NCBI GenBank assembly: GCA_023443625.1
Contig: JAEZTQ010000095.1
Location: 1 to 13,691, forward strand
DNA: 13,691 bases
Direction: 5' to 3'
Source: Bacillota bacterium
GTDB taxonomy: Bacteria > Bacillota_A > Clostridia > Lachnospirales > Lachnospiraceae
Positions 1-7,553 of this stretch are shown here, piece by piece. Both the position numbers and the translations under genes were made by a program. Position 1 is the first letter of the stretch, and every line of letters starts with the position of its first letter. The notes below the pieces were generated by a model. It saw nothing but the letters and a program-made list of their open reading frames with translations, ran no database searches and was not told the DNA's origin.

Positions 1-14
1 CCAGCGGGATGTAG

Positions 15-134
15 AAACATAGTTTGGTGAGCAACTGTTATGAAGCCGTTGGTGCTTAGGTCCTGTATTTTAGGGCCTTATGCACCACTACGTGCTTCAT
101 CCAAACGAGAGTGTGTTGCGAACAAACTATGTTT
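15..134. repeat. Long nested imperfect palindrome; possible structured RNA or transposon-end structure
   Basis: Complementary arms nest in order: 15-25 with 124-134 (11 bp, perfect), 31-35 with 115-119, 40-46 with 94-100 (7 bp), 51-55 with 82-86, and 58-64 with 72-78 (one G-U pair), closed by a 7-base loop. Arms 22-27 and 101-106 (gtttgg/ccaaac) form an alternative pairing that competes with the outermost stem. The result is a rod of about 120 nt that could fold from either strand. No protein-coding signal overlaps it beyond an open stretch ending at TGA 28-30. I do not recognise the family. It could be a structured RNA, the end of a TnpB-type element with its guide RNA, or a palindromic MITE. 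The complementarity is seen directly; the role is unknown. Confidence 0.5.
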
Positions 135-175
135 TTCATCACGCAATCATAAAGAGATTGTGCAAATTGACGTAG

Positions 176-206
176 GATATTTTCAAGTAGACCTTTTGAC
201 ACCCTA
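176..206. repeat. Repeat end similar to the inter-gene palindrome at 2365-2440
   Basis: This stretch reads gatat, then a short variable part, then a conserved core of the form cttttgacaccct. The right arm of the palindrome at 2412-2440 has the same layout with cttttaacaccca. About 25 of 30 positions agree when small gaps are allowed. It may be one terminus of a larger element that extends left out of the window. The similarity is seen by eye; its mobile nature is inferred. Confidence 0.4.
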
Positions 207-220
207 ACCCTATTGAATAG

Positions 221-254
221 AAAAAGAACTCAGTAAATATCATCTGAGTTCTTT
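221..254 (-). terminator. Intrinsic terminator of the sugar operon
   Basis: A perfect 11-bp stem (223-233 with 244-254, aaagaactcag/ctgagttcttt) with a 10-base loop lies 58 bases after the GH127 stop codon. Read on the minus strand it runs into a T-rich stretch (ttttt then tctatt), as expected for Rho-independent termination. It is the natural 3' end of the minus-strand operon. Nothing else is apparent between 255 and 311. Confidence 0.75.
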
Positions 255-311
255 GCAATACTAACCAATTGAATCTTTACTATCTGGCTGCACAAGCACC
301 AAGGTATTGGA

Positions 312-2276
312 CTAAATTAAATAAGCTAAGGGTAACCAAATTTTCATTTCGCCAAATCCTCTATTATCCCATGCATAATACGGAATCATTCTTACTCTGA
401 TTTTTTTCATTCCTTGGTAATGATAGGTTTGATAGAGAAGATTACGATCATATTCCTGACGATCTAGTCTATACAATTCTCCTTCTAAGGCTACCATCTT
501 TCTTCCATTTATTTCATAGGGTACTTCATTAAAGTTAGCAAGGGGTGAAATCAACAAATCATCCAGTGTCTCAAGGTCTACATCCTTTGCTTCTATACAA
601 TATACCAAGGGACCTTTTTCCACCGCTACATGATTGTTATTCTCCTCAACCATCATATGTGAAATGGTAAGACGCGCTGGCATATTAAAATATACTTCTA
701 TCTCTGTATTTACTAAGACTGTCATGGATAATGCAATAAAGGTATTGGCATCCTTTTTGCTTATGTGATGCTTTATACCTGTTGCATCTATAATATATCC
801 CTCTTCTACCCAACCTGGTATCCTAACATGGAGGGTGATATCCTTAGCCTGTGAAACTCTTGTAATGATAAGCTTCACTAACCCCTGGTAGGGATATTCT
901 GTAACTTGGCTGAGTTCAAAATCTGCACCATTGTCCAGCTGTATATGGGCCTTATTGGCGCCATACATTCCAAGATATACAGAATCATCTGATACTAAAT
1001 AAGCATATTCACTACTCTGGGCCAAGTTGCGGGCTAAATTTGGAGGACAACAGTAACTCATAATATATTCTGTTCTTTCCAGTGGCCATACCATTTCATA
1101 TTCTAGCTTCTTCGTACGTCTTAAGGCATTCTCATAGAAATAACGCTTTCCATCTAAACTAACTGCTGCCAGGTTAACATTAAGCATAGTTCTTTCTAAT
1201 ATATCCAGGTACTCTGCCTTTTGTTCAATATGAAACATACGATAAGCCCACATAACAAGACCTATATTCGCACAGGTCTCATTATAAGCTGTTATATTGG
1301 GCAATTGATATTCATATCCATAAGCTTGATGAATTTTTTGGTCAATAAAGAAGTTGCCATAAGGAGACACCCCATTATATAGTGCACCACATCCTCCTGT
1401 TATATAGATTTTATGCTGCATTAGGCTGCTCCAAACACGATGCAACATCTCCTTATATTCCTCGTCACCCCTTTCTATACATAAATCTGCAACCCCACTA
1501 TAGAGATAGTTGGAACGTACAGCATGTCCTACAATTTTGGTGTGTTCCTTTAAGGGCAATCGATCTTGATTATCATCTGTACCATCCTTGACTGAATCTC
1601 GTAACTCAATGGCTAACTGGGCTAGTTCCAGATACTTTATATCCTTGGTTGTCCTAAATAATTCTACTAATCCCATATAATGAGAAGGACATACTGCCGT
1701 CTGAACTTCCCCTGTCCTTGCTGCTTCCTTATACATATTACTTAAATAGTCTGCCGTCTTAATGGCAACTTCCATTAAGGTATCTTTCCCAGTAAGTCTT
1801 TTATGTAGGCATGCTGTAGTAAATAAATGTCCAAAATTATATACTTCGAAATCATTAATATCACTCATACGAGAAACCCCATTGTTGTCTCTCTCCCCTA
1901 TGATTTGCTTGGTAGATAAATACCCATCTGGCTGCTGCGCACGTCTAATAAGATCAATATACTCATCAATCTCTTCCATCAAAATCTGGTCCTTATACTT
2001 GACAGCCATATACATGGCTGCTTCCATCCATTTATAGAAATCACCATCTCCAAACACTGTTCCATCATGCTCTCCCTGTACATCCCCTGCACATATTTTA
2101 AAGTTCTCCACAACATGACTGATATCTTTGGAGTCAAACATATATTTTAATTGTGGAACCATTCCATTGGCACACATTTTTGTGCTATCTTCCCATAACC
2201 CCTGGGTCCATTCTACAGCATTAAATGGTAGTGAAGACACTTTACTGTAGGGGGATTTTCTTGTGTCCGTTATCAT
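312..2276 (-). CDS. GH127 family beta-L-arabinofuranosidase (DUF1680), cytoplasmic
   Basis: The 654-residue protein matches the length of GH127 enzymes such as Bifidobacterium HypBA1, which remove terminal beta-L-arabinofuranose from plant glycans by a retaining mechanism with a zinc-bound cysteine nucleophile. The zinc and catalytic residues are visible: E333 and C335 in YNETCAN, and C409-C410 in YCCPPNLAR. The second member of the CC pair would be a ligand and the first the nucleophile, by analogy with HypBA1 E338, C340, C417 and C418. The N-terminal part is an alpha/alpha barrel type and the C-terminal part is beta-rich. There is no signal peptide, so it acts on imported oligosaccharides. 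The ATG follows an AAGGAG site at 2284-2289. It is the last gene of the operon, 181 bp after the GH42 gene with a palindrome between. Related activities exist in GH127 (for example on aceric acid side chains), so the exact substrate is inferred. Confidence 0.9.
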   Translation of the reverse strand: MITDTRKSPYSKVSSLPFNAVEWTQGLWEDSTKMCANGMVPQLKYMFDSKDISHVVENFKICAGDVQGEHDGTVFGDGDFYKWMEAAMYMAVKYKDQILMEEIDEYIDLIRRAQQPDGYLSTKQIIGERDNNGVSRMSDINDFEVYNFGHLFTTACLHKRLTGKDTLMEVAIKTADYLSNMYKEAARTGEVQTAVCPSHYMGLVELFRTTKDIKYLELAQLAIELRDSVKDGTDDNQDRLPLKEHTKIVGHAVRSNYLYSGVADLCIERGDEEYKEMLHRVWSSLMQHKIYITGGCGALYNGVSPYGNFFIDQKIHQAYGYEYQLPNITAYNETCANIGLVMWAYRMFHIEQKAEYLDILERTMLNVNLAAVSLDGKRYFYENALRRTKKLEYEMVWPLERTEYIMSYCCPPNLARNLAQSSEYAYLVSDDSVYLGMYGANKAHIQLDNGADFELSQVTEYPYQGLVKLIITRVSQAKDITLHVRIPGWVEEGYIIDATGIKHHISKKDANTFIALSMTVLVNTEIEVYFNMPARLTISHMMVEENNNHVAVEKGPLVYCIEAKDVDLETLDDLLISPLANFNEVPYEINGRKMVALEGELYRLDRQEYDRNLLYQTYHYQGMKKIRVRMIPYYAWDNRGFGEMKIWLPLAYLI

Positions 2277-2364
2277 CTTTGCTCTCCTTATCTCATAACT
2301 TTAATTTTGTTCTATCGCTTATTTTTTAATACAATATATAAATTACTTCTGATTAATTGAAATT

Positions 2365-2440
2365 GGGTGTTAAATCCTCCATGCTCATGAATATCAAGTA
2401 TACCTATTCACAGATATATTTAAGAGGACTTTTAACACCC
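2365..2440. repeat. Palindromic, MITE-like element between GH42 and GH127 genes
   Basis: The arms 2365-2379 (gggtgttaaatcctc) and 2424-2440 (gaggacttttaacaccc) are complementary except for a two-base bulge, around a 44-base AT-rich centre. No T-tract follows on the minus strand, so it is a poor terminator. In the operon mRNA it would form a strong stem that could slow decay of the upstream message or lower readthrough into the GH127 gene. Its right arm resembles the sequence at 176-206, which suggests a dispersed element. The function is inferred. Confidence 0.55.
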
Positions 2441-2457
2441 AAAACTAATCGTATATT

Positions 2458-4476
2458 TTAACCATCTACTTTTTTTAGAACAAACACATCTGATGCTGTA
2501 ATCCGTGTCTTACCGGTATATACTTTATTTGTTAACAAATCAGCATATTGGTTATCTTTAAAATCTATCATACCGTCCTTTGTCCCATGATGAATAACAA
2601 AAAATACTTCTCCATTTTCATTTTTTCTAGAGGTTATTTCTATTTCTCCTTCATATTCAAACTTAGAGGAAATACCTTCGTTATCACAAATTTCCATGAT
2701 TAATTGATTTAAATATGCTTCTTCTACTTGTGTTCCAATATAATATGATTTTCCTTTACCGAAGGAATGAACTGTAACTGCAGGCCTTCCCTCATAAAAA
2801 TCACTGGCGTATTCTGCTAGAACTTGGGCTCCCTGGGTATGTAGAAGGTCACACAAAAAGTGACAGTCATAGGTTTTCTCTTTATTTTTGTTATCCTTCA
2901 AGCGGAATACATTCTTTTCCTCACTATATAAAGCGTCTACCTCTTCTACCCATACACCTAAGGTATCACGCAATGGACCTGGATATGAGCCATAAATACA
3001 ACGATCATTCTCATCTACATATCCTGTCATATAGGTTGCGATTAATATACCACCATCTTTCACAAACTGCTCTAGCCTCTTTGCTACCCCTTCCTTTATC
3101 ATATATAGTAAGGGTGTAACAATAATCTTATACTTAGAAAAATCCGTACTTTGTTTGATAATATCCGTAGGAATATTGTTATAGTAAAAGGGCTTGTAGT
3201 AATAATGCACTTGTTCAAGATAGTTCATATCCTTGGTAGGTCCGCTGGTTAATTCCAGTGCCCACCAATTGTCCCAGTCAAATATAATACCCACCTGAGA
3301 CTCAGTTCTTGCTTTATTAAATACTCCATTGAGTGACTTTAATTCTTGTCCCAATTGAGTAAATTCCTTAAAAACCCTGGTATCATCTCTTTCATTATGG
3401 GAAATCAATGCACCATGGAATTTTTCCTGACCGGCGATAGATTGACGCATTTGAAAATATAGACAACTATCTGACCCATGAGCCAATCCCTGATAAGCAA
3501 TTCTTCTTATTTCCCCTGGACGTTTCAATTTATTATAGGGTTGCCAGTTTTGTTGGTTTGGTGATTGTTCTGCCACATAATAGGATTGTCCATCCTTGCA
3601 AGCACGCATTATATTATGCTTTAAAGCAGGTAAACTGCGTTCATCTGTAGGGGATGGATAATTGTCCCATCCGGCAAAATCCATATGAGGCACCATCTCA
3701 AACTGGTTTATTTTCTTAATAAATCCAGAAATGTTAGTGAATACAGGTAGGTGTGGTGTTGCTTTTTTAAGAATATCTGCCTCATTTTTGTAACATTCAA
3801 TGGTAGATGCTGTTACAAATCTCATATAATCCAACTGAATCGTCGGACTGAAGCGGTAGTCATCATTTAATTCTGATGGAAGCATGACTTCATCAAAGGA
3901 TGTTAAGGTTCTTCCCCAAAAGGAAGTATGCCATTTTTCATTCAAATTATCTAAGGTATGATACCTGTCCCTAAGCCATAGACGGAATTTTTCTTGACAA
4001 GTCTCACAATAGCAATAGGTTCCATATTCATTCGCAACATGCCATCCTGCGAGACCAGAGTAACCCCTATAACGATCTGCCATTGCTGTTGCTATTGCCG
4101 CAGCACGTTCTCTGTATTTTTTGCTATTCACACAAAAGAAAACTCTCATTCCATGGGTTCTCTTACGTCCAGCAATATCTACCGGAAGAACCTCAGGATA
4201 TTTCTTTGATAACCAAGCTGGTTGGGCGCAGGTGGGTGTTGCCAAAAAATAATTAATCCCATTCCTTATTAATTTATCTAATATAGCATCCAACCATTCA
4301 AAACAATACACCCCTTCTTCTGGTTCTAGCTTAGCCCATGAAAACACAGGTAATGTAACTGTATTAACATTTGCTTTCTTAAATAACTGTATATCTTTAT
4401 CTATTGTTGCTTCATCCCATTGATCTGGATTGTAATCTCCACCAAAAGGGATAAATGAATTGTTTTGTGTATTCAT
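2458..4476 (-). CDS. GH42 family beta-galactosidase-type glycoside hydrolase
   Basis: The 672-residue protein has the full GH42 layout: a TIM barrel from about residue 10 (FGGDYNPDQW), then the trimerisation/glutaminase-like domain (about 390-600), then a short beta domain. The acid/base is E150 in WHVANEYG and the nucleophile E303 in YVAEQSPNQQNW. C115, C155, C157 and C160 match the structural zinc cluster of the family. Family members hydrolyse beta-galactosides, and some take alpha-L-arabinopyranosides. There is no signal peptide, so the enzyme is intracellular and works on imported oligosaccharides such as arabinogalactan fragments. The ATG is preceded by AGAGGAG at 4484-4490. It lies 120 bp after lacI and shares the minus-strand operon with GH127. 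The family is certain; the exact sugar is not shown by the sequence. Confidence 0.92.
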   Translation of the reverse strand: MNTQNNSFIPFGGDYNPDQWDEATIDKDIQLFKKANVNTVTLPVFSWAKLEPEEGVYCFEWLDAILDKLIRNGINYFLATPTCAQPAWLSKKYPEVLPVDIAGRKRTHGMRVFFCVNSKKYRERAAAIATAMADRYRGYSGLAGWHVANEYGTYCYCETCQEKFRLWLRDRYHTLDNLNEKWHTSFWGRTLTSFDEVMLPSELNDDYRFSPTIQLDYMRFVTASTIECYKNEADILKKATPHLPVFTNISGFIKKINQFEMVPHMDFAGWDNYPSPTDERSLPALKHNIMRACKDGQSYYVAEQSPNQQNWQPYNKLKRPGEIRRIAYQGLAHGSDSCLYFQMRQSIAGQEKFHGALISHNERDDTRVFKEFTQLGQELKSLNGVFNKARTESQVGIIFDWDNWWALELTSGPTKDMNYLEQVHYYYKPFYYNNIPTDIIKQSTDFSKYKIIVTPLLYMIKEGVAKRLEQFVKDGGILIATYMTGYVDENDRCIYGSYPGPLRDTLGVWVEEVDALYSEEKNVFRLKDNKNKEKTYDCHFLCDLLHTQGAQVLAEYASDFYEGRPAVTVHSFGKGKSYYIGTQVEEAYLNQLIMEICDNEGISSKFEYEGEIEITSRKNENGEVFFVIHHGTKDGMIDFKDNQYADLLTNKVYTGKTRITASDVFVLKKVDG

Positions 4477-4596
4477 AAGTATTCTCCTCTATGAAATTTC
4501 AGGTGATCGGAAAACATTGAAATAGCACCTATTGTACATATGGCTTAATGTCGTTACTTCCTCAACCATCAATTTTTCATTTTTATAAGAGGTTAT

Positions 4597-5625
4597 TCAT
4601 ACATGCAAACATTTCACACTATTACGTTTAATCAACGATGTCTTCATTTCTATCTTTTGAATTCCTTCTGATTTTCCTGACATACTCCTTACAAGAGAAT
4701 TCACCGCTGCACATCCAATTGCATATTTAGGTGTTTGTATCGTAGTAAGAGGAGGATCTAGCATCTGTGATAAAGAAATGTTATCAAAACCTATCACTGA
4801 GATATCTTCTGGTATACGATAACCCATCTCTCTAAGAACACGCATGGCATAGATGGCAATAATGTCATTGTCAGCAAAAAATGCTGTTGGGAACCTTTTC
4901 AAAGCACCAATTCTTTCTTTTAGTTCTGGATAAACAGCATCTCCTCCACTAGAGGAAAACTCGATTAAAAATTCATCATTGATTGAAAGTTGATTTTCGC
5001 TCATGGATCGTAAGAATCCATAATAACGTTCCATAAAATTATGTGCATTTCCATTTACATGTAAATAACCAATATCTCTATGTCCCATAGAAACCAGATA
5101 TGATACTGCTGCATCCACACCTTGCTCATTATTAATTACTACACAGTCCATATCTTCACTTTCCATGTAATTATCAATAATAACCGTAGGAACATGCATA
5201 TCAGAAAAAAGTTTCATCTGATCTCCTATCATTTCCGTCGCTAATAGTAATAACCCTTCGATCTGTTCTGCTTTTATCTTTTCTACTACCGAAATAATTG
5301 ATTTACTATCTGCATAAGTAATCATCAACTTGTATCCACTATTCTTAACTTGATTTTCTACTCCCTCAATTATCCCTGAGAATATCTGGGAAAAATAAGG
5401 CGTTTCCTCTGTATTTGTACCATTTTTACGATATACAAGAAACAATATGGTTTTCGTTTCTTCTACACTTTCTGGTAATAAATCTTCACATCCGAGTTCC
5501 TTAATTACACTAAATACTTTATTTCTAGTAGCTTCACTAACGCCAGGTTTATTATTTAAAACAAGTGAAACACTGGCAGGTGAAATACCAAGCATCTTAG
5601 CCAATTCTTTTGCTTTTATCGCCAT
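4597..5625 (-). CDS. LacI/GalR-family transcriptional regulator of the sugar operon
   Basis: The 342-residue protein has an N-terminal LacI helix-turn-helix (about residues 3-24, KELAKMLGISPASVSLVLNN) followed by the hinge region (to about 55). A periplasmic-binding-protein-like sensor domain (about 58-335) follows and would bind a sugar inducer. Signature stretches PTVIIDN, GHRDIGYLHV, AFFADNDIIAIYAMRVLREMG and the DISVIGFDNI region are present. The gene lies between the transporter genes and the two glycosidase genes, so it most likely represses this operon until the imported oligosaccharide or its product binds. AGGAG at 5633-5637 supports the ATG. A likely own promoter sits at 5662-5690, overlapped by a TTCGA/TCGAA dyad that may be its operator. 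The length is normal and no key part is missing. Confidence 0.9.
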   Translation of the reverse strand: MAIKAKELAKMLGISPASVSLVLNNKPGVSEATRNKVFSVIKELGCEDLLPESVEETKTILFLVYRKNGTNTEETPYFSQIFSGIIEGVENQVKNSGYKLMITYADSKSIISVVEKIKAEQIEGLLLLATEMIGDQMKLFSDMHVPTVIIDNYMESEDMDCVVINNEQGVDAAVSYLVSMGHRDIGYLHVNGNAHNFMERYYGFLRSMSENQLSINDEFLIEFSSSGGDAVYPELKERIGALKRFPTAFFADNDIIAIYAMRVLREMGYRIPEDISVIGFDNISLSQMLDPPLTTIQTPKYAIGCAAVNSLVRSMSGKSEGIQKIEMKTSLIKRNSVKCLHV

Positions 5626-5661
5626 ATTTCATCTCCTAAATTCAACTAAATATTTTAAATA

Positions 5662-5690
5662 ATTTTAGCATTAATTCGATACTATGTCTA
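5662..5690 (-). promoter_or_regulatory. Likely internal sigma-A promoter of lacI with overlapping dyad
   Basis: On the minus strand, TAGACA (5685-5690) and TAAAAT (5662-5667) are separated by exactly 17 bases; each hexamer is one base from consensus. An inverted repeat, TTCGA at 5675-5679 and TCGAA at 5692-5696, flanks and overlaps the -35 element. This is a plausible place for autoregulation by the LacI protein. It would give lacI and the two glycosidase genes expression that does not depend on the transporter promoter. Confidence 0.5.
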
Positions 5691-5717
5691 CTCGAAATAA
5701 TTGTCCACTCTTCCATC

Positions 5718-6524
5718 CTACTTTATGGAACCTAGTATTCCTTCAACAAATTGCTTTTGTAATAAAAAGAATACTAAAATCGTCGGTATTGTCGATATAA
5801 TGATACCTACCATTACAACACCATAATCTGGTGTAAACCCGGCCGCTAGATTAGCAACAGTGATTGGTAGGGTAAATTTCGAATTACTCTGTAGAGCAAT
5901 CAATGGCCACATATAGTTGTTCCAACTTGCCATAAATGAAAAAATAGCTGCTGCTGCATAGGTAGATTTCATCATAGGCATAAATATCTTGAAAAATATC
6001 ATATATTCTTTGCATCCATCTACTCTGGCTGCTTGAATTGTTTCAAATGGGAACGCATGGGTATTTTGCTTAAAAAAGAATACTAAGAATGGTGCCCCCA
6101 ACGCTGGTAATATAATACACAAGTAGCTATTTAATAAACTTAGTTTTGAGAACATTCGAAACATAGGAATTATTCTAGCAGCAAATGGTACCATCATAGA
6201 GGCAACCAATATCATAAACAATATTTCTTTCCCTTTTGAAGGAAATACAACAAACGCATAACCTGCAAGAGAACAAATCACCAAGGATAGAACTGTGATA
6301 ATGACTGCCAATGTGAGAGAATTAAGAAAGGCTCTACCTATATTAGCCATCTCAAATGCCTTTTGTACATTCTTTATCAATGAAGTTCCAACCGTTAGTT
6401 TACCCATGGTAATATCTTTTGAATCATTGGTAACACTAATTATCATCCAGAGAAAGGGGAATATGGATATTAAGGAAGTCGTTATTAAAAAACCATGCTT
6501 AAATGTGTATGTTATTTTTTTCAT
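5718..6524 (-). CDS. CUT1 sugar ABC transporter permease, MalG/LacG type
   Basis: The 268-residue membrane protein is the second channel subunit of a carbohydrate-uptake ABC transporter. It shows the usual six membrane segments: about 11-31, 68-93, 100-120, 131-152, 188-206 and 238-260. The cytoplasmic EAA loop that docks the ATPase runs at about 161-186 (ETIQAARVDGC...FMP), with the conserved glycine at 170 and proline at 183. Its ATG overlaps the stop of the upstream permease by four bases (TCAT at 6521-6524 on the plus strand), so the two are translationally coupled. It pairs with that permease and the lipoprotein binding protein. No ATP-binding gene is nearby, so a shared ATPase of the MsiK/UgpC type must energise it. 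Confidence 0.92.
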   Translation of the reverse strand: MKKITYTFKHGFLITTSLISIFPFLWMIISVTNDSKDITMGKLTVGTSLIKNVQKAFEMANIGRAFLNSLTLAVIITVLSLVICSLAGYAFVVFPSKGKEILFMILVASMMVPFAARIIPMFRMFSKLSLLNSYLCIILPALGAPFLVFFFKQNTHAFPFETIQAARVDGCKEYMIFFKIFMPMMKSTYAAAAIFSFMASWNNYMWPLIALQSNSKFTLPITVANLAAGFTPDYGVVMVGIIISTIPTILVFFLLQKQFVEGILGSIK

Positions 6525-7396
6525 TTTTCCTTTAAGAATCCTTTCTGTATAATTGTAATCAATGCTACCATTATAAACACTGCATAAGAAACAGCTGCTG
6601 AGTATCCATAACTTGGTACATAATTGAAGGACAGATCATAAATGTATTGTGATATGGTACGAGTTGCATTACCTGGCCCACCTGCTGTCAAGTTGACTAC
6701 TTCGTCAAACAATTGCAATGTTGAGTTAAGTGCCATAACACTGGTTAAAAATACAATTGGCTTTAAAAGTGGTATGGTGATCTTTGTGAATGATTGCACT
6801 GGATTACATCCATCAAGCTGTGCTGCTTCATAAATGGATCCCTCAATATTTTGAAGGGCTGATAGATAAAATATCATATAATATCCTGTATACCTCCAAA
6901 TCAATGCACTAATAATCACTACCTTGGCCCAAGAAGCATCGAGCACAAATGCAATTGGAGAATCTATCAAATTCATCTTCATAAGAATATTATTAACAAA
7001 TCCATCAACAGCAAAGATATTTTTAAACAGAATAGAATAGGAGACTAGAGATGTTACACAGGGCAAGAAAATACAAGTTCTATAAATTCCCCGGCCTTTG
7101 AGTTTCGGATCATTAACTAATACCGCAATCATAAGAGCCAAAAACAACATAATTGGTATTTGAACAATGGCATAAAATAAGGTGTTGCCCACTGTAGTCC
7201 AAAAAGTTTTATCTCCTAACATTCTTTTATAATTTGCCAAACCGTTAAATACTAAGTTGGCTCCTTTTCCCGTTCGTAAAGATAGGAAAAAAGCTTGAAT
7301 CATAGGAATATAACTGAAAATCAGGATAAATGCTACTGCTAGGAAAAGCATTGAACATGCAACGAATGCAGTCCTTTTATTATTGTTTTTTTCCAT
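6521..7396 (-). CDS. CUT1 sugar ABC transporter permease, MalF/UgpA type
   Basis: The 291-residue protein is the first channel subunit of the carbohydrate transporter. Hydrophobic segments lie at about 11-32, 70-94, 108-128, 157-180, 211-232 and 262-284. The EAA loop is at about 189-214 (YEAAQLDGCNPVQSFTKITI), with E190, G196 and the following P209 visible. AGGAGG at 7402-7407 supports the ATG. It lies 157 bp after the binding-protein gene, separated by two hairpins, and overlaps the next permease by 4 bp. Family and partner assignment are firm; the transported sugar is inferred from the GH42 and GH127 enzymes to be a galactose- and/or arabinose-containing oligosaccharide. Confidence 0.92.
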   Translation of the reverse strand: MEKNNNKRTAFVACSMLFLAVAFILIFSYIPMIQAFFLSLRTGKGANLVFNGLANYKRMLGDKTFWTTVGNTLFYAIVQIPIMLFLALMIAVLVNDPKLKGRGIYRTCIFLPCVTSLVSYSILFKNIFAVDGFVNNILMKMNLIDSPIAFVLDASWAKVVIISALIWRYTGYYMIFYLSALQNIEGSIYEAAQLDGCNPVQSFTKITIPLLKPIVFLTSVMALNSTLQLFDEVVNLTAGGPGNATRTISQYIYDLSFNYVPSYGYSAAVSYAVFIMVALITIIQKGFLKEK

Positions 7397-7443
7397 TAAA
7401 ACCTCCTGCTACCTCTTGTAACTCTTTGTATTCATAAAGGTGA

Positions 7444-7528
7444 TGCATTCATGTAGTTTTACCTAAGCTACTCTACATGAATGCACTGATAACCTTCCCT
7501 GTGCCGTCTACGGGAGAACGCCTACGGC
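7444..7528 (-). promoter_or_regulatory. Two intercistronic hairpins between the binding-protein and permease genes
   Basis: A perfect 13-bp stem pairs 7444-7456 with 7473-7485 (tgcattcatgtag/ctacatgaatgca, 16-base loop). A second, GC-rich hairpin pairs 7503-7507 with 7524-7528 (gccgt/acggc). Neither is followed by a T-tract on the minus strand. Stems at this point in sugar ABC operons commonly protect the binding-protein message and reduce readthrough, so that the binding protein is made in excess over the permeases. The structure is seen; the role is inferred from similar operons. Confidence 0.6.
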
Positions 7529-7553
7529 CCATTCAATATTCTATGTATATCTA

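Noticed and set aside
1..30. Partial CDS ending PAGCRNIVW, as a transposase tail
   Set aside because: Only nine codons are visible and there is no diagnostic motif, so it is mentioned only as a possibility in the first finding.
1382..2037. Two plus-strand frames inside the GH127 gene
   Set aside because: They are antisense to a gene with intact catalytic motifs and have no ribosome site or recognisable product.
4497..4596. A separate promoter or terminator between lacI and the GH42 gene
   Set aside because: A TACAAT-like box has no -35 at suitable spacing, and the aggtg/cacct pairing is only five bases with no T-tract.
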